From Erythrobacter sp. UBA2510 (lineage in GTDB: Bacteria > Pseudomonadota > Alphaproteobacteria > Sphingomonadales > Sphingomonadaceae): a stretch of 9,686 nt of DNA. The DNA lies in assembly GCA_002341345.1 (NCBI GenBank), contig DDNW01000211.1:1-9686 (forward strand). Reading direction: 5' to 3'. The number at the start of each line of letters is the position of its first letter. The first letter of the stretch is position 1. The translations under genes and the position numbers were made by a program. The notes beneath the pieces were generated by a model, which saw only the letters and a list, made by a program, of their open reading frames with translations, was not told the DNA's origin and ran no database searches. This document shows positions 7,430 through 9,686 of the stretch, in pieces.

Positions 7430-8815
7430 TCAACACTCGGTCCAGTTGACCGCGAGGCCGCCGGTCGAGGTTTCCTTGTACTTGTCCATCATGTCGCGCC
7501 CGGTGGTCCGCATCGTCTCGATCACCTGATCGAGCGATACGTGATGCGTCCCGTCGCCCTTCATCGACATGCGGGCTGCATGGATCGCCTTGACTGCGGC
7601 CATGGCGTTGCGCTCGATACAGGGAATCTGGACGAGCCCGCCGATCGGGTCGCAAGTGAGGCCGAGGTTGTGCTCCATCCCGATCTCGGCGGCATTCTCG
7701 ACCTGTAGCGGGGTGCCGCCCAGCACTTCGGCAAGGCCCGCCGCCGCCATCGCGCAGGCCGAGCCGACCTCGCCCTGACAGCCGACCTCTGCCCCGCTGA
7801 TCGAGGCATTGAGCTTGCACAATATGCAGACCGCGCCAGCGGCGAGAAGAAAGCGCACCACGCCGTCTTCGTCCGCGCCAGGCACGAAGCGCATGTAGTA
7901 ATGCAGTACCGCCGGGACGATGCCTGCCGCGCCATTGGTCGGCGCGGTCACCACCCGCCCACCGGCTGCGTTCTCCTCGTTCACCGCCAGCGCCCACAGG
8001 CTGATCCAGTCGAGCGCAGTGAGTGGATCGGAATTGTCGTTCAACGCGCGGTCGCGCAGCTTGGTGAACAGTGCGCTGGCGCGGCGCCGGACATTGAGCC
8101 CACCGGGCAGCAGACCGCCGCTTGCGCAACCGCGCTCGACGCAGGCTTCCATCACCCGCCAGATCGCCAGCAATTGCGCGCGCACCTGTTCTTCGCTGCG
8201 CCATTTGCACTCGTTGGCGAGCATGACCTCGGAGATCGACATGCCGGTCTCCTCGCAGATCGCAAGGAGCTGGTCGGCGGTGTCGAAGAAATAGGGCGGG
8301 GTCGGCAGTTCGTTCTCTTCGAAGCCACGCTCGAAGTCGCCGCGCTCAACCACGAAGCCGCCGCCGACCGAGTACCAGTCCTGCTGGAAGAGGATTTCGC
8401 CAGCGTCGTCGAGCGCGGCGAAGCGTAGCGCGTTGGGATGGCCGGGCAGGCATTCTGCGGCCTGCCAGCTGATGTCGCGCGCCTCGTCGAAGGTAATTTG
8501 GTGCCGTCCGCCCAGCAGCAGCTTCTGGGTCGTCCGGAGCTGTTTCAGCCGCGAGGCGATTTCGTCCGGGTCAATCTTCTGTGGTTCCTGCCCCATCAAT
8601 CCGAGGATCGTTGCCCCCGGCGTCGCGTGGCCGTGCCCGGTCGCCGCGAGCGAGCCATACAAGGTCACGTGCAGCCTGCGCGTCTGACCGATCAACCCGG
8701 TTTCCGCGAGCGCTTCGACGAACAGACGGGCCGCGCGCATCGGGCCCACAGTATGCGAGCTGGAGGGGCCGATGCCTACCTTGAAGAGGTCAAAAACGCT
8801 GAGCGAACGAGGCAT
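7430..8815 (-). CDS. sdaA: L-serine ammonia-lyase (iron-sulfur L-serine dehydratase)
   Basis: This cytoplasmic enzyme turns L-serine into pyruvate and ammonia with a 4Fe-4S cluster instead of pyridoxal phosphate. The 461-aa length is typical of the single-chain form (E. coli SdaA is about 454). The N-terminal beta domain begins with [20 protein letters not shown]. The catalytic alpha domain has [16 protein letters not shown] and [16 protein letters not shown]. Cluster cysteines are Cys346, Cys388 (LTCDPIGG) and Cys399 (QIPCIERN). The last residue, Cys461, matches the tail cysteine that plugs the active site in the Legionella enzyme. Spacing between all four is the same as in that enzyme (343, 385, 396, 458). 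The start at 8815 was chosen because the family N-terminus begins there; the frame stays open to 9070 but that extension has no family character. No strong ribosome binding site is seen. The gene stands alone and converges on the pseudogene. Confidence 0.96.
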   Translation of the reverse strand: MPRSLSVFDLFKVGIGPSSSHTVGPMRAARLFVEALAETGLIGQTRRLHVTLYGSLAATGHGHATPGATILGLMGQEPQKIDPDEIASRLKQLRTTQKLLLGGRHQITFDEARDISWQAAECLPGHPNALRFAALDDAGEILFQQDWYSVGGGFVVERGDFERGFEENELPTPPYFFDTADQLLAICEETGMSISEVMLANECKWRSEEQVRAQLLAIWRVMEACVERGCASGGLLPGGLNVRRRASALFTKLRDRALNDNSDPLTALDWISLWALAVNEENAAGGRVVTAPTNGAAGIVPAVLHYYMRFVPGADEDGVVRFLLAAGAVCILCKLNASISGAEVGCQGEVGSACAMAAAGLAEVLGGTPLQVENAAEIGMEHNLGLTCDPIGGLVQIPCIERNAMAAVKAIHAARMSMKGDGTHHVSLDQVIETMRTTGRDMMDKYKETSTGGLAVNWTEC

Positions 8816-8886
8816 AATGGGGCGGCGCTTATGGCCTTGGCCTGCCGCGCGCAAGACGACGACCTGCTCAGTACTGGCCCTGAAAA

Positions 8887-8900
8887 CCGCAGAAATGCGG
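8887..8900 (-). promoter_or_regulatory. Hairpin in the sdaA leader
   Basis: CCGCA at 8887-8891 and TGCGG at 8896-8900 form a perfect five-pair stem with a four-base loop. On the sdaA strand it is followed by TTTTC, like a weak intrinsic terminator, about 70 bp before the start codon. It could act as an attenuator or leader structure if transcription starts upstream of it; this is inference. Confidence 0.3.
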
Positions 8901-8947
8901 GCATTTTGACCGCTTCCGCGACTCGGGACTGCGGTGCAGGTCCTCGG

Positions 8948-9010
8948 TTGCAGATTCCGGCGACAAATTTGCTTTAAGCGCAGAATTGCAGAACATTGAA
9001 AAAAATTTGC
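8948..9010. promoter_or_regulatory. Phased TTGC repeats, candidate regulator sites
   Basis: TTGCAG occurs at 8948, 8986 and 9007, and TTGCTT at 8969. The spacings are 21, 17 and 21 bp, roughly two helical turns each, which would place the sites on nearly one face of the DNA. Two copies sit in the longer AAATTTGC (8965-8972 and 9003-9010). Such phasing is seen for multimeric regulators such as the Lrp/AsnC family, which often control amino acid catabolic genes. The regulator is not identified. Confidence 0.35.
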
Positions 9011-9180
9011 AGGAAGAATGAAGGATAACCCTCCAGCTATTCGCATATTGTGCGCATCGGCTCGGGACACACGATCTCGGGTGTTCTGTGGGGGAATATT
9101 TCAATTTGCGTGCGCGCGGCAGAGGTCAGCCGGGCGCGCGATCGGTCGCAGATCACGGGATCACACGGACGGGACCATGA

Positions 9181-9198
9181 GAGTGTTGTCACACACTC
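9181..9198 (+). promoter_or_regulatory. Inverted repeat upstream of the lipoprotein gene
   Basis: GAGTGT at 9181-9186 and ACACTC at 9193-9198 form a perfect six-base inverted repeat around a six-base centre, 21 bp before ATG 9220. It could be an operator or a leader hairpin. It lies just upstream of the AGGGGGA ribosome binding site at 9208-9214. Confidence 0.35.
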
Positions 9199-9219
9199 GG
9201 GTCAATCAGGGGGAAACGA

Positions 9220-9686
9220 ATGAAATCGATGAAAGCAGCGCTGCTTATCGCCACCGCCTTCGGATCGGTGGCTGTTCTTTCCGCCTGTTCGGAAACGGCG
9301 GAAGAGAGCGCGGGCGCGACTGTCGCCAGCGGTTCCACGCTGGGCCTGCGCGCCGATGCCGATGTCGAGATTTCGCCCGACATGTCGAAGATGACCAATC
9401 CCGAGATCGCCGCGATCTTCCAGCATATCGACGACAATTTCGAACAGCACGTCATCAATTTGCAGAACTGGATCAAGCAGCCCAGCATCTCCAACACGGG
9501 CGAGGGAATCCAGGAATCGGCCGAGATGGTTAAGGGCTTCTTCGACCAGCTCGGCTGCCAGCAGACGCAAGTCTATGACGTTGGCGAGACCAAATACGGC
9601 ACGCAGGCCAACCCCGTCGTCTACGCCAGTTGCGACGAGGGCAAGGACCTGACGGTCGTGATGTACTGGATGTACGACACGATGCC
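9220..9686 (+). CDS. M20-family metallopeptidase-like lipoprotein, 5' part (partial)
   Basis: This is the N-terminal 155 codons of a secreted lipoprotein; the rest lies beyond the window. A lipoprotein signal peptide is clear: a charged start MKSMK, a hydrophobic core, and a lipobox LSAC with lipidated Cys23. The mature part from about residue 70 follows the M20 dipeptidase/carboxypeptidase pattern: VINLQNWIKQPSIS at about 78-91, an amphipathic helix EMVKGFFDQLGC, then NPVVYASCDE and a strand VVMYW leading to MYDTMP. In active M20 enzymes this last motif is HxD, where His binds metal and Asp assists catalysis. Here His is replaced by Met151 while Asp153 is kept. The start has a strong AGGGGGA site six bases upstream. 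It may be a variant or non-standard peptidase; the remaining metal ligands cannot be seen. Confidence 0.85.
   Translation, partial: MKSMKAALLIATAFGSVAVLSACSETAEESAGATVASGSTLGLRADADVEISPDMSKMTNPEIAAIFQHIDDNFEQHVINLQNWIKQPSISNTGEGIQESAEMVKGFFDQLGCQQTQVYDVGETKYGTQANPVVYASCDEGKDLTVVMYWMYDTM

Larger units (their letters stand above)
8816..9219. other. Divergent intergenic region between sdaA and the lipoprotein gene
   Basis: These 404 bp hold no convincing gene. They must contain the promoters of both neighbours. Visible structure includes a hairpin in the sdaA leader (8887-8900), four phased TTGC motifs in an AT-rich patch (8948-9010), and an inverted repeat just before the lipoprotein start (9181-9198). 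Open frames crossing the region are out-of-phase extensions without domains. Confidence 0.6.

Noticed and set aside
8438..8977. Plus-strand frame across the sdaA 5' end
   Set aside because: It is antisense to sdaA and lacks any recognised domain.
8816..9070. 85-residue N-terminal extension of SdaA
   Set aside because: The extension matches no family feature and covers the expected promoter region; the conserved start is at 8815.

Overview
The window starts in the 3' end of a 23S rRNA and runs through 5S rRNA and an initiator tRNA-Met (rrn order 23S-5S-tRNA-fMet). A short islet-like stretch follows, then two chromosomal genes. The high GC, the rRNA 3' sequence, the rrn order and the style of the proteins suggest an alphaproteobacterium, probably a sphingomonad or erythrobacter-type organism. 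This is inference; no 16S rRNA is present.

Layout: 1-300 end of 23S; 449-564 5S; 848-924 tRNA-fMet; about 944-1478 (minus) a broken tyrosine recombinase; 1683-2549 (minus) a LysR-type regulator; 2659-6946 (plus) a tight three-gene operon dabB-dabA-PII-like protein; about 7098-7415 (plus) the remnant of a ferric-reductase/MsrQ-like membrane protein; 7430-8815 (minus) L-serine dehydratase sdaA; 9220-end (plus) the start of a lipoprotein related to M20 metallopeptidases, cut by the window edge.

The centre of interest is the divergent LysR / dabB-dabA-PII cluster. DabA (formerly DUF2309) is a beta-carbonic-anhydrase-like protein. With the NuoL-like ion-conducting subunit DabB it forms an energy-coupled pump that turns CO2 into cytoplasmic bicarbonate. 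Here all four zinc ligands of DabA are intact, and dabB and dabA overlap by 4 bp (ATGA). A PII-like protein starts 17 bp after dabA, and the AT-rich divergent intergenic region holds repeats that could bind the LysR protein. No RuBisCO, carboxysome or soluble carbonic anhydrase gene is visible, so a role in supplying bicarbonate to ordinary carboxylases at air-level CO2 is more likely than autotrophy.

The cluster lies between a tRNA-side integrase relic and a decayed membrane gene next to sdaA. This looks like an acquired islet with worn edges. sdaA is ordinary but clearly keeps its 4Fe-4S cysteines and the C-terminal tail cysteine. The last gene is unusual because its HxD metal-site motif reads Met-Tyr-Asp.
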